Origin: Microbulbifer variabilis ATCC 700307
GTDB taxonomy: Bacteria > Pseudomonadota > Gammaproteobacteria > Pseudomonadales > Cellvibrionaceae
Direction of reading: 5' to 3'
Length of the DNA: 64,000 nucleotides
Assembly (NCBI RefSeq): GCF_000380565.1
Contig: NZ_AQYJ01000029.1
Coordinates: 248,001 to 312,000 of the forward strand
Position 1 is the stretch's first letter. The number at the start of each line of letters is the position of its first letter. Below the pieces are notes generated by a model. That model saw only the letters and a program-made list of their open reading frames with translations, did no database searches and was not told the origin of the DNA. The position numbers were made by a program, and so were the translations under genes. Below, one piece after another: positions 44,694 through 53,056 of this stretch.

Positions 44694-45553
44694 TTGGAAT
44701 TATATATTTACTTAGGATGGCAGTGCTTTTAGGGAGGTTTCCGAAAAAATCTATCGACCCCCTCCTGTGTATTCTTATTTTTTGAGTAAGTATAAAGTTT
44801 ATCTTTAGAAGTGTGAGCTTTCTGAGTCAGATACTTGATTCTTATTTTCTGAAAAACTTTTATTTTTTGACGGTTAGTGATTGGGGTTAAAAGCTTAAGC
44901 CAGGTTACGTTGCTTGTGTTACTAAGTTTATGTTTTCTTTTGTGCTCTATTTCTGCTGCTTTCGTTATAACATTATAACCGGTGGTTAGTGTGATAGGGA
45001 TAATTTCTCATTATTTTCATTTGCAGATTTTCAATGCTTGCGGATGCCTGTCTATTTTATTATGGTCAATGGAAATTCTTGTTAGAGCTTGGCGCCCGTA
45101 TACTGTTGGTTAAGAATGCTTTAAATTTTTCAAGAGCCGAGCAAAAAATATTCTCCGTGGGTGAAAGTGGAAGACCGTTTTGTTAAGTGTTTTTGAATTG
45201 GTGTTTTAGGTTTTGCTATGTAACCGGTTACATTTATTGCGGTTAATTAACATGAGGGGGTTTTGCAATGTGAGAAGCCAGTTCGGGATTGGGAAATCAT
45301 TTAACAAGTAGGTATTTTTGAGTTGGTGAATTGGTCTGGAGATATTTATCTCCGGTCGATAGTCAGGCAAAGGATGGTCTGTATAAATCCTGCAGATACC
45401 GGGAGTTTAGCTCTTCAGGCGATTATAAATATGGATGTTTTTTAATCGAGTTAGGGTGTTCAAAGCGTGCAGTTTTCCCTGCCGAGTAATCAAAATTTAT
45501 CTTGAATTACTCAGGTTGGGGATGTGCACAACTAATAATAAAAGGAATCTATA
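44694..45553 (+). promoter_or_regulatory. Upstream region of protease gene 3
   Basis: No prodomain-like gene remains here. It holds palindrome site 3 (GTTATAACATTATAAC, 44964-44979), a perfect 16-bp palindrome ATGTAACCGGTTACAT (45218-45233), a hairpin GGAGAT-ATTT-ATCTCC at 45338-45353, the shared leader element (45362-45424: CAGGCAAAGGA, TCCTGCAGATACCGG, hairpin, TCAGGCGA), and the common AATAATAAAAGGA ribosome-binding block. Confidence 0.5.
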
Positions 45554-46321
45554 ATGAGCCTGAAAAAAAATCTTGCTGCGACAATTGCAGCGCTCACTAT
45601 TTGCGGTGCCGCATCAGCAGAAACAGTTGATATCGCCATCATGTACACGACACCAGCTGCAGATCACACTGGTGATATTACAACTAAGATTGATAACTAT
45701 ATTAGTTATGCGAACAATTCTTTTAGTAGGAATGGTGTTGATATCCAGCTTCGCTTAGTAGATACGTGGCTGGCGTCACACGATGATCTCCGTGTAACTG
45801 AGGATAATTTGGATCTTATTACCTTCCACGGCTCCGTCAATGATTGGCGCTCCTCTGTGAGAGCCGACATGGTGGTTTTATTGGGTAAGGCCGATGAGTT
45901 TGTAGACCAGAATGGTGACAGGTATCGTACTTGTGGTATTGCATGGGTTGGTCAAGGCAGTAACGGCACAATGTACAGTAGTGCAAAGCAGCGTGCTTAT
46001 AGTGTTACTGGTGTTGACTGTGGTTATAATACCTTCGTACATGAGCTCGGCCATAATATGGGGTTAAACCATTCCACCAAGCAAGGCAGCACTCCGGGAG
46101 TTTATTCTTATGGTTTAGGCTACGGTGTGGACAATAGTTTTGCAACTATCATGGCCTATCCACATGTATTTGGTACTACAACACAGTTTGATATTTTTTC
46201 TAATCCTGATTGGGCTGTGTGTAACAATTTACCGTGTGGTGAAAGAAGAAACGGCGTTGACATTTCTAATGCCCAGCGTGCTCTAGCTCCCATCGTAGAC
46301 GATATTGCGGGTTACTATTAA
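45554..46321 (+). CDS. Secreted metzincin metalloprotease, copy 3 (no adjacent partner)
   Basis: 255 residues. Signal peptide about 1-22 (CGAASAE). Zinc site HELGHNMGLNH at His 163, 167 and 173 with Glu 164; Met-turn TIMAYP, Met 200. Core Cys kept (TCGIAW, VDCGYN, AVCNNLPCGE). The active site is intact, so it is probably functional, but there is no prodomain-like gene in front; it may use the product of copies 1 or 2. It has its own leader and terminator. Confidence 0.9.
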   Translation: MSLKKNLAATIAALTICGAASAETVDIAIMYTTPAADHTGDITTKIDNYISYANNSFSRNGVDIQLRLVDTWLASHDDLRVTEDNLDLITFHGSVNDWRSSVRADMVVLLGKADEFVDQNGDRYRTCGIAWVGQGSNGTMYSSAKQRAYSVTGVDCGYNTFVHELGHNMGLNHSTKQGSTPGVYSYGLGYGVDNSFATIMAYPHVFGTTTQFDIFSNPDWAVCNNLPCGERRNGVDISNAQRALAPIVDDIAGYY

Positions 46322-46408
46322 TCGTTTATCAATATCTATCTGATTGGTATACCTTAGCTGGTATCTATAAGATAGAAGATTAAACATACTTAGTCTCACA
46401 GGCTAAAA

Positions 46409-46438
46409 GGAAGCCAGGAGATCTTCTCCTGGTTTCCT
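46409..46438 (+). terminator. Terminator of protease gene 3
   Basis: Stem GGAAGCCAGGAG / CTCCTGGTTTCC with a short loop, preceded by TAGTCTCACAGGCTA as in copy 2. The T-run is weak. Confidence 0.75.
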
Positions 46439-46608
46439 GCTGTAAAAAAGAACAAAGTTATTTATAAATGAAATACTGATTGGGTAGCACGATACTATTT
46501 CTTTATTGGCTCCAATAAAAAATAATATTAATTAACGCAAATACTCACAGTACTAAAAATCCTATCCCAAAAAGATCAAGGTGGTACTAACAATAAAAAT
46601 CCCCTGAC

Positions 46609-46965
46609 TTATTTGTCGTGCACAACATCTACTGGCCCGTGATCATCGCAGTGATCCCCGTGGACATGGTGTAATCTCCCTTCCACGAGGTAATCAAAGT
46701 GGTCGCCATGGGGGATACGTTCGTGCCCACAGTCCTCCCCATGCACGTGGGTTGCGTGAGTGGCGGTCTTAACTGGATTACAGGCATCTGGGTTTCTCTT
46801 GCTTATTTCCAGTACATGTTCATCGTAGTGACCCTGATGAGGGTGATGCAGATGCCCGTCATGTACATAACATACGTGGTCGCCATGCTGGATGGCGGCA
46901 TGGCCGCAGTGGGGGCCGTGTTTGTGGGAATGGTTGTGTGCCTGCTGGCAGTGGTTGTTGGCCAT
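46609..46965 (-). CDS. Histidine-rich metal-binding protein with two internal repeats
   Basis: 118 residues, about one quarter His. Two similar units: HCGHAAIQHGDHVCYVHDGH (about 19-38) and DCGHERIPHGDHFDYLVEGR (about 77-96), each followed by LHH and a GHY/GDHCDDH tail, with a middle segment of about 30 residues. The repeated C-G-H, H-G-D-H and L-H-H sets are clear metal-binding clusters, likely for zinc or nickel. The protein has no signal peptide or membrane helix, so it is cytoplasmic. It belongs to a widespread family of His-rich proteins of unknown role often near metal homeostasis genes; none are near here. Confidence 0.8.
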   Translation of the reverse strand: MANNHCQQAHNHSHKHGPHCGHAAIQHGDHVCYVHDGHLHHPHQGHYDEHVLEISKRNPDACNPVKTATHATHVHGEDCGHERIPHGDHFDYLVEGRLHHVHGDHCDDHGPVDVVHDK

Positions 46966-47217
46966 AACAGATCCTCGTATGAGATGGTGCTCAGGGCTCT
47001 TAGCATCTACTCACTAAATAGACAGCCGGATACCACCGGGTCACGTCCATTCATTAGGTGCTTAATAAGAACTGTAGGAATGCCGGCGATCTCTTTCAAA
47101 GGGATAGTTGCTGATTTACTTTTCTAAACTCGGCGCTGCCTGGGCATTCTGGCCAAATACGTGAGCCCTCTAGGAAGCGGTGTGACTATCGTTATAGATT
47201 TGACCTCAAATGCAGCT

Positions 47218-47231
47218 TGCAATCGATTGCA
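47218..47231. promoter_or_regulatory. Maltose-regulon operator, site 1
   Basis: Perfect palindrome TGCAATCGATTGCA with the central CG of LacI-family operators. The same sequence lies at 47290 and 60838, and a one-mismatch form at 61019. The likely binder is the LacI-type regulator at 62518. Confidence 0.75.
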
Positions 47232-47289
47232 TTGGCGGATTATAGTCATCATCGCGGTGTCGTCTCACAGGACAGGTTTGGCCGGGTTT

Positions 47290-47303
47290 TGCAATCGATT
47301 GCA
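47290..47303. promoter_or_regulatory. Maltose-regulon operator, site 2
   Basis: Second perfect copy of TGCAATCGATTGCA, 62 bp before the receptor's ATG. Confidence 0.75.
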
Positions 47304-47365
47304 TTGTTGTGCCGGCCACCAACACCAATAAATCAGATAAGAATGACGATGAGAGGGAAGTGTTG

Positions 47366-49648
47366 ATGAATAAGAAACCTCTGGCGCGAGCAGTCTCCCT
47401 GGCGGCAGTATCACTTGGCTTCTGTAGTATCGCGATCGCCCAAGAAGCTGTTTCTCCAAGCAGTGATGAAAATCTAGTGATGGAAGAGGTGATTACTACG
47501 GGTACCCCAGGTGGTACCGGTATGCGCAAGCTGGATGCCAGCTTCTCAATCACCACTCTGAGTGACGACGAAATAGGTAAAGCCTCCCCATCAAGTACTG
47601 CGGATTTGCTGAAGTCCATCCCAGGCCTTTGGGTTGAAAGTTCTGGTGGTGTGTCTGGTGCGAACATTGATGTTCGAGGCTTTCCTGGTGGCAGCGATGC
47701 ACCGTTTGTTACGGTTTCTATGAATGGTTTGCCGTTATATCCGGCTCCGACCCTCTCTTTCATGGAAAACTCCTCCTTGTTCCGTGTGGATGAGACCATC
47801 CAGCGTGTAGAAGGCCTGCGCGGTGGACCCAATCCGGTATATTCCAATGGCCAGCCAGGTCTTACTACCAACTTTATTCTGAAAGAGGGTACTGAAGAGA
47901 CCGAGGGCCGCTTTAAATACACCACCTCTGATTATGATCTTCAGAGGGCGGATGCCCTCCTGACGGGGAAGCTCAGTGAAGATGTGTACTTCATGATGGG
48001 CGGCTATGTGAGCTCTTCTCCCGGCATTCGCGATGCTGGCTTTGATGCCGAGGAAGGCCACCAGTTTACCTTGCACCTCACCAAGGAAATGGATAATGGC
48101 AAAGCCGGTTTCTATATACGCGATACCAAAGATACCGGCACCTGGTACCTGCCAAATGCCTCTTTTTTGGCAACTGATTACACTCAAGTTGGTCCCAGCA
48201 ATCGCAAGGTTTCAGTACCTGTTTCCCAGGCCGACGGGAATGGTGGCTCAGAAACAAGCTGGGAAACCTTCGATATGGGTGAAGGGCGTGGCTGGGATGG
48301 CAGCGTAGCCGGTGCCTACCTTGAGCTGGACCTGGGTAATGGATGGAGTCTTACTGAAAGATTTGGACTTACCAGTGGCAATGCCGACACCCTGGGCTTT
48401 GTGCCCAATGGAGGTCCGGTCTCAATCGGTGATCTGCGATACACCGATGGTACAGCTGTAACTTCAGCTACTACAGTGTCTGGGGCAGAAGTCAGCGACG
48501 ATACCCTGTTACAACAGTTTGGCGCCTGGGTAGTGCGGAAGGATATCGAGGCAACTACCAACGATATCAGCCTGTCCAAAGAATGGGACAGCTTCAAGGT
48601 TACAGCGGGCTATTACACCTCTAGCTGGGAAGTAGACGAGTGGTGGTCCCTTGGAAATCAGGATTACTATGTACTTGGTCACGATGGCGAGCAAATTGCG
48701 GAAGATATCTCCTGTGATGATGAGGAACTGGATCCCATCCTCTGCTGGAGCTACGACCTTGAAGCTGTGGGTGATGCCCGCGAAAACGCCTTTTATCTCG
48801 CCAGTGAATTCTACCTGGGTGATTTTACTTTCGACTTAGGGGTTCGTTCCGCCAACCGTGAGACCAATTACTCCGTTGACGATGGAGAGCGCAATGGGGT
48901 CTTTACCACTTACAAGGCGGATGAAGATGGATTCGCCTACACCGCTGCAGTGGATTGGGCCTTTGCGGAAAATATGGGAACTTTCTTCCGAATTAATTCC
49001 GGCTTTAAATTCGCGGACTTTGATAACTATCGCGAGTTTGGTGAGAGCTTCCTTGCCGGTTCCGATCTAATCATCGACATCGACCAATACGAGCTGGGCT
49101 ACAAATTGCAGGACCAAGACTACTCGCTGTTTGCCACGCTCTTCTACAATGAAACCCAGGGTATGCCAGACTGCATTATTGGTAGTACCACTTGTACCCG
49201 CCTGGAAACAGAAGCCCTAGGCCTTGAGTTGGATGGTAAAGCCCATTGGGGTGATTTTACATTAGGCCTGAATGCAACCCTGCAAAAGCCGGAGATCACC
49301 AGTGGGGACTTTAAAGGTAATCAGGTGATGCGCCAGCCCGAATACCAGGTTCGCCTGAGCCAGAACTATGATTTTACCATTAACAACATTGATATGGCTG
49401 TTTTTGGAGGAATCAGTCGGGTAGGTGACCGCTTCAACGATAGCGAAAACTCAGTAACTCTACCCGGTTATACGAAAGTAGACCTGGGGGCCGTAGCCTA
49501 TCTCAATGATATTACCGTACAACTGGCGGTGGATAATTTGACTGATGAGGATGGCATTACTGAAGGTGATCCCCGTGATCCCCTTGCTTCCAATGTTCGC
49601 TATATTTTGCCGCGTAATATCAAGCTAAGCGTGGCCTACGATTTTTAA
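47366..49648 (+). CDS. TonB-dependent outer-membrane receptor, probable maltooligosaccharide uptake
   Basis: 760 residues from the ATG at 47366 with GAGGGAAG; an upstream in-frame start would precede the signal peptide. Signal about 1-26 (ending IAIAQEA). The plug has VMEEVITTGTPGGTGMRKLD, a TonB-box-like start, then STADLLKSIPGLWVESSGGV and IDVRGFPGG, and VEGLRGGPNPVYSNGQPG. The barrel ends NIKLSVAYDF with terminal Phe. The sequence is of the carbohydrate-receptor type common in marine gammaproteobacteria. Two operators identical to the one at the maltose phosphorylase gene imply that its ligand is maltose or a maltooligosaccharide (inference). A terminator follows. Confidence 0.85.
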   Translation: MNKKPLARAVSLAAVSLGFCSIAIAQEAVSPSSDENLVMEEVITTGTPGGTGMRKLDASFSITTLSDDEIGKASPSSTADLLKSIPGLWVESSGGVSGANIDVRGFPGGSDAPFVTVSMNGLPLYPAPTLSFMENSSLFRVDETIQRVEGLRGGPNPVYSNGQPGLTTNFILKEGTEETEGRFKYTTSDYDLQRADALLTGKLSEDVYFMMGGYVSSSPGIRDAGFDAEEGHQFTLHLTKEMDNGKAGFYIRDTKDTGTWYLPNASFLATDYTQVGPSNRKVSVPVSQADGNGGSETSWETFDMGEGRGWDGSVAGAYLELDLGNGWSLTERFGLTSGNADTLGFVPNGGPVSIGDLRYTDGTAVTSATTVSGAEVSDDTLLQQFGAWVVRKDIEATTNDISLSKEWDSFKVTAGYYTSSWEVDEWWSLGNQDYYVLGHDGEQIAEDISCDDEELDPILCWSYDLEAVGDARENAFYLASEFYLGDFTFDLGVRSANRETNYSVDDGERNGVFTTYKADEDGFAYTAAVDWAFAENMGTFFRINSGFKFADFDNYREFGESFLAGSDLIIDIDQYELGYKLQDQDYSLFATLFYNETQGMPDCIIGSTTCTRLETEALGLELDGKAHWGDFTLGLNATLQKPEITSGDFKGNQVMRQPEYQVRLSQNYDFTINNIDMAVFGGISRVGDRFNDSENSVTLPGYTKVDLGAVAYLNDITVQLAVDNLTDEDGITEGDPRDPLASNVRYILPRNIKLSVAYDF

Positions 49649-49681
49649 TTCCATACCTCTCCCAAAGGTATTTTAAGCTTT

Positions 49682-49711
49682 GCCGCACGAACTCCAGCGT
49701 GCGGCTTTTTT
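49682..49711 (+). terminator. Rho-independent terminator of the receptor gene
   Basis: Stem GCCGCAC / GTGCGGC with a loop of about 10, followed by six T. Confidence 0.92.
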
Positions 49712-50082
49712 GTATCTCTCCATCGGGCACCCTTTCGACTTACCTTCCTGATAAGTAACAACTAGTGCCATCGCGCTCTTTTTTGGATGCCTTTGCCTAA
49801 ATTGGTTTCCCGCCTGTATAAAAGTAATATAAGTTTCACGCCCTTTTGGGATATGAAATAGATAGACAGGAATCTTATACTATCTGTGTTTGTTATTTAC
49901 TGTAATTGAATCATCAAAAATAGAGTCCATTTTTGTGATGAAATATGAGGTTTCTCTGGGGTGAAAAGCTTGAATTGTGCCTCTTAGAGGGGGTTCTTCT
50001 TAAATGCACAAGTCAGATCAATTAGCAGAACCCTCACTAGGTTGTTGTTATGCTGGTTGCTATCCTTCAGATAGCTATTTAA
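49712..50082. other. AT-rich non-coding gap; left edge of an accessory block
   Basis: About 370 bp with no credible gene. Base composition falls from here to about 57.6 kb compared with the flanking maltose genes. Confidence 0.45.
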
Positions 50083-50465
50083 ATGTTATTCACCCATGGT
50101 GCTAAAACAATAAAAATAAAATTATACGTTCCCACCGAGAATGGGAGTTATATTTATGAGCACGATGGTATCAATGCGCCTGCAATTCATAGTGCGGTGA
50201 GAATCAACCCTGATAATGGAGAGATATTCATAGTACTTAGTAGTGGTGACGTTAACCTGGCATCGAAGCTGGGATATCACTGGACCCTCTGGCAAACAGG
50301 CTACCCGGATTTTTCTCTGTCGAAAGAGCCCTTCATATTTCTTTGGGTCTATTCTCTATTGGATTACTATTAATTTTAATATTTTTTTTAAAGAATTTTA
50401 TAGCTGCTAGGAAAAATAAAGGGTCTGAAGCTGCGTATAAAATTAATGGCGAAGTGCTGAAGTAG
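50083..50465 (+). pseudogene. C-terminal remnant of a serine hydrolase (beta-lactamase family) with a frameshift
   Basis: The frame at 50083-50373 reads HDGINAPAIHSAVRINPDNG, then VLSSGDVNLASKLGYHWTLW; this is the C-terminal part of a beta-lactamase-family serine hydrolase (H-x-G motif HDG, then the last strands). The frame then breaks. In another frame the DNA continues as a membrane helix LGLFSIGLLLILIFFLKNFI plus a basic tail AARKNKG and stop at 50463, as expected for members with C-terminal helices. An in-frame stop lies directly before 50083 and the SxxK part is absent. It is probably not functional. Confidence 0.65.
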
Positions 50466-50730
50466 GTGTTCAAATTTTACGCCTTGCAGGGGATATTTTG
50501 CGTAGGTTTTTAATTGATATAAGCACTTTCAAAAATTGCCTTCAAGACTTGAAATAGAAATATATTTTGTTGGAAGTTTATTTTTAAATGCTGATACTGT
50601 TTTTAGTAGTGAAACAATGAATTTAAAGATTGGTGGATTTTCTATATGGGATAATTATAATTTATACTGTGGTAAGGCTTATATTTGATAAGCTAATAAT
50701 TTATATAAAATTAAAGGTGGTTTTGAATAT

Positions 50731-51066
50731 ATGGGAGCGTGGATTAGCTTGTTCGTAGCGGGGCTCTTTGAGATTGTGTGGGCTGTGAGTATGAAATATT
50801 CGGAAGGTTTTACCAAGTTGTGGCCATCCGTAATTACTGTCATGGCTATGTGGATTAGTTTTGCCTTTCTGTCATATTCGCTTAAATATATACCAATAGG
50901 CACATCTTATGCTATATGGGTTGGTATAGGAGCAGTAGGTGTCGCAGTACTTGGTGTTGTATGGTTCAATGAGCCAATAACGCTTGCGCGTATTGCTTGT
51001 ATATCTCTTATAGTGCTAGGTGTGGTAGGCCTCAAGTTGGTTGCATCTTCGGATGTGTCTGCTTAG
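50731..51066 (+). CDS. sugE: SMR-family transporter, SugE/Gdx type (guanidinium exporter)
   Basis: 111 residues with four membrane helices. The first helix has AGLFEIVWAVSMKYSEGF with the essential Glu (about 13) and the Trp and Lys-Tyr-S pattern typical of SugE/Gdx rather than EmrE. The third helix has GTSYAIWVGIGAVGVAVLG and the fourth WFNEPITLARIACISLIVLG. Gdx proteins exchange protons for guanidinium; some SugE also export quaternary ammonium compounds. A single gene suggests a dual-topology homodimer. No guanidine riboswitch was seen upstream. Confidence 0.9.
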   Translation: MGAWISLFVAGLFEIVWAVSMKYSEGFTKLWPSVITVMAMWISFAFLSYSLKYIPIGTSYAIWVGIGAVGVAVLGVVWFNEPITLARIACISLIVLGVVGLKLVASSDVSA

Positions 51067-51192
51067 GTCATTATCCACTAATGAGCAATTTTGGTATCGC
51101 TACGTTGCCCGAAACTTCCCAGGCTTAAAATTACCTGGCAGTAAGCTCAGGCCTTTTAGATGGCAAACTACTGATAAAACAACAGATGCAGG

Positions 51193-51801
51193 ATGGAATT
51201 AATGTTACCTAATAAAATCTATCTAATAGATAGGTCAAAAGACCTGGTGGAAGCCTGGCGTCAGGTTTTTGAAGGAATTGATATTTTTGAAGTTGTAGAG
51301 GGAGATTATTTTTCGATATCCGCCGATGCCATGGTGAGTCCGGCCAATAGCTTTGGAATTATGGATGGAGGTTTGGATCTTCCAATCCGGAATACATTGG
51401 GTTTTGAAGTTGAGGAGAGGTTACAGGAAAGAATCAAGTCTGATTTCCATGGTGAGCTACCTGTAGGGGCGGCAATAATAGTTCCAACATCTAATGACAG
51501 TTGGCCGTACCTTATAGCTGCTCCAACAATGCGCGTACCAGAAGATATATCCACTACGTTAAATGCTTATCATGCTTTCAGGGCTATTCTAAATTCCGTT
51601 CAGATGTTCAATCTGTCACCTAATGGCTGTCAGATAAATTCAATTGTATGTTCAGGATTGGGCACGGGAATAGGCAACTTATCAGTTAGGCGCTGTGCGG
51701 GACATATGAGGGCGGCCTATAGTTATCTGTCCAAGCCTTCCAGGATTCCAAGTTATAATGAGATTCATGAGTCCCATAAAAAGTTACTATTAACATACTA
51801 A
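51193..51801 (+). CDS. Macro domain protein
   Basis: 202 residues; ATG at 51193 or 51202 (the latter better spaced from AGGATGG). The macro fold is visible: VEGDYFSISADAMVSPANSFGIMDGGLDLPIR (about 36-67), where SPANS is the ADP-ribose-binding strand and loop with Asn, and the glycine-rich catalytic loop SFGIMDGGLD. A second loop, VCSGLGTGIGNL (about 154-165), matches the phosphate-binding loop. Single-domain macro proteins bind or hydrolyse ADP-ribose derivatives; the phage-type DarG-like ones act as antitoxins. No toxin-like gene is adjacent. Role unknown. Confidence 0.85.
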   Translation: MELMLPNKIYLIDRSKDLVEAWRQVFEGIDIFEVVEGDYFSISADAMVSPANSFGIMDGGLDLPIRNTLGFEVEERLQERIKSDFHGELPVGAAIIVPTSNDSWPYLIAAPTMRVPEDISTTLNAYHAFRAILNSVQMFNLSPNGCQINSIVCSGLGTGIGNLSVRRCAGHMRAAYSYLSKPSRIPSYNEIHESHKKLLLTY

Positions 51802-51883
51802 GATTTTTTGATAAATTTTATTGAGTTGATACTGGATTTTTGTAGTTCAATATTAATGGTCAGTATTTCCGGAGCAGCTAGTT

Positions 51884-52366
51884 ATGAATACAGTCGAATT
51901 CAGGAGGCTCAACGCTATAAACCAGAAGGAATTATTAGCTGTTCTTAATGAAGATAAACTCAGAGTGCATCTGATTGATCACGCATACTTTGATGACAAT
52001 TCTCTGAAACACTGGGTCGAGGCCAAACTTATAGTTGACTCTCTTCCAGGTTGTCGAGTTAGAGCTGTCTGCATAGAGGGTAAAATTGCCGGGTGGTGTG
52101 GGATCCAGCCAGATGATCATGGTTATGAGCTGGCAATTGTCTTATCCCAGAAATTTTGGGGGCTAGGGATAAGTTTGTTCAAGATTTTGATGCGTTGGGC
52201 AAATGAATTCAAACATAAAGAAGTGCTATTTCATTTGTTGGATACCAGGCCAGATTATAAAGTATTGAGTAAAATTGCGAGTCGAGTGATTAAGACATAT
52301 CAACTGGGGCGCAGCTTTAACACCTATTTTATTGATGTAAGGCGTAGCCTTATGGATAGTATTTAA
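51884..52366 (+). CDS. GNAT family N-acetyltransferase
   Basis: 160 residues with GGAGCAG before the ATG. The region VRAVCIEGKIAGWCGIQPDD, then GYELAIVLSQKFWGLGISLFKILMRWANEF contains the acetyl-CoA loop (Q-K-F-W-G-L-G-I, matching Q/R-x-x-G-x-G/A) and alpha3. The C-terminal DTRPDYKVLSKIASRV is the usual last part of the fold. Substrate unknown. It lies 82 bp downstream of the macro gene. Confidence 0.78.
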   Translation: MNTVEFRRLNAINQKELLAVLNEDKLRVHLIDHAYFDDNSLKHWVEAKLIVDSLPGCRVRAVCIEGKIAGWCGIQPDDHGYELAIVLSQKFWGLGISLFKILMRWANEFKHKEVLFHLLDTRPDYKVLSKIASRVIKTYQLGRSFNTYFIDVRRSLMDSI

Positions 52367-52498
52367 TAATCTGAGTGGTATCCCCTAGAAAGCCCGATTA
52401 TAAGGACAGTTATAAATTGGGGGGGATGGAACTAGATGGCCAATACTAGCAGTGGTGTCACTCAACGCCGAAGATAGATACTCATTATCTTCAAAGAA

Positions 52499-53056
52499 TT
52501 AGACCGATCCAATGTACTCACCACGTGCTGGATAATCGTTTTCTTGGACAAATTCGAGTGCTCCGATCATTTCTTTGAAATGTGGACGCACGAAAGGCAT
52601 GGTTTGCACTATGGCAAAATAGAGCGTGCTATCATTCCGAACCAGAAACACACCTGGTTCAGAGAAAAGGATAGGCTCTTCGATACCTACAGAAGTGGCT
52701 CCATGACCTGATGAAAGGTAAAGGCCCCACTCTTTTGCGACTTGCAGGGGCAAATTATAGCCAATACGTAAATCAGGGTAAGCAACCTTTTCAGCCATCT
52801 TTATGGCATTATTTTTGTCGTCTGAGGATACTGCTATTGTTTTAACTCCTTTCGCAAGGAATTCAGGCGTCAAACGGCCAAGTTCCTTCAAGTAAGAAAC
52901 GCAGATAGGGCAGTGAAAGCCACGATAGAACACAACCAGAGTTGCATAACCGGGGGCGTCTTTAGATAAGTCAAATGTACCGGATGATAAGGTTTCCACG
53001 ACCAGATTAGGTACAGGATGTTGGGGGGATTCGCTTTGTTTTCTTCTCATTATCAT
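52499..53056 (-). CDS. Peroxiredoxin-like (AhpC/TSA family) protein
   Basis: 185 residues. A thioredoxin-like fold with VVFYRGFHCPICVSYLKELG (about 45-64): the peroxidatic Cys position is in the CPIC pair. A second region TIAVSSDDKNNAIKMAEKVA follows. It belongs to the peroxiredoxin-like group with CxxC rather than the classic PxxxT-C. It probably reduces peroxides or disulfides in the cytoplasm. It is the only minus-strand gene in this block. Confidence 0.85.
   Translation of the reverse strand: MIMRRKQSESPQHPVPNLVVETLSSGTFDLSKDAPGYATLVVFYRGFHCPICVSYLKELGRLTPEFLAKGVKTIAVSSDDKNNAIKMAEKVAYPDLRIGYNLPLQVAKEWGLYLSSGHGATSVGIEEPILFSEPGVFLVRNDSTLYFAIVQTMPFVRPHFKEMIGALEFVQENDYPARGEYIGSV

Larger units (their letters stand above)
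46966..47365. promoter_or_regulatory. Control region of the maltose-type receptor gene
   Basis: About 400 bp between divergent genes. It holds the two perfect LacI-type operators at 47218-47231 and 47290-47303, 72 bp apart, allowing looping. GAGGGAAG (47353-47360) is the ribosome-binding site of the receptor gene. Confidence 0.7.

Noticed and set aside
50466-50730. Guanidine riboswitch before sugE
   Set aside because: No ACGR loop hairpins or ykkC-type conserved blocks were seen in the gap.
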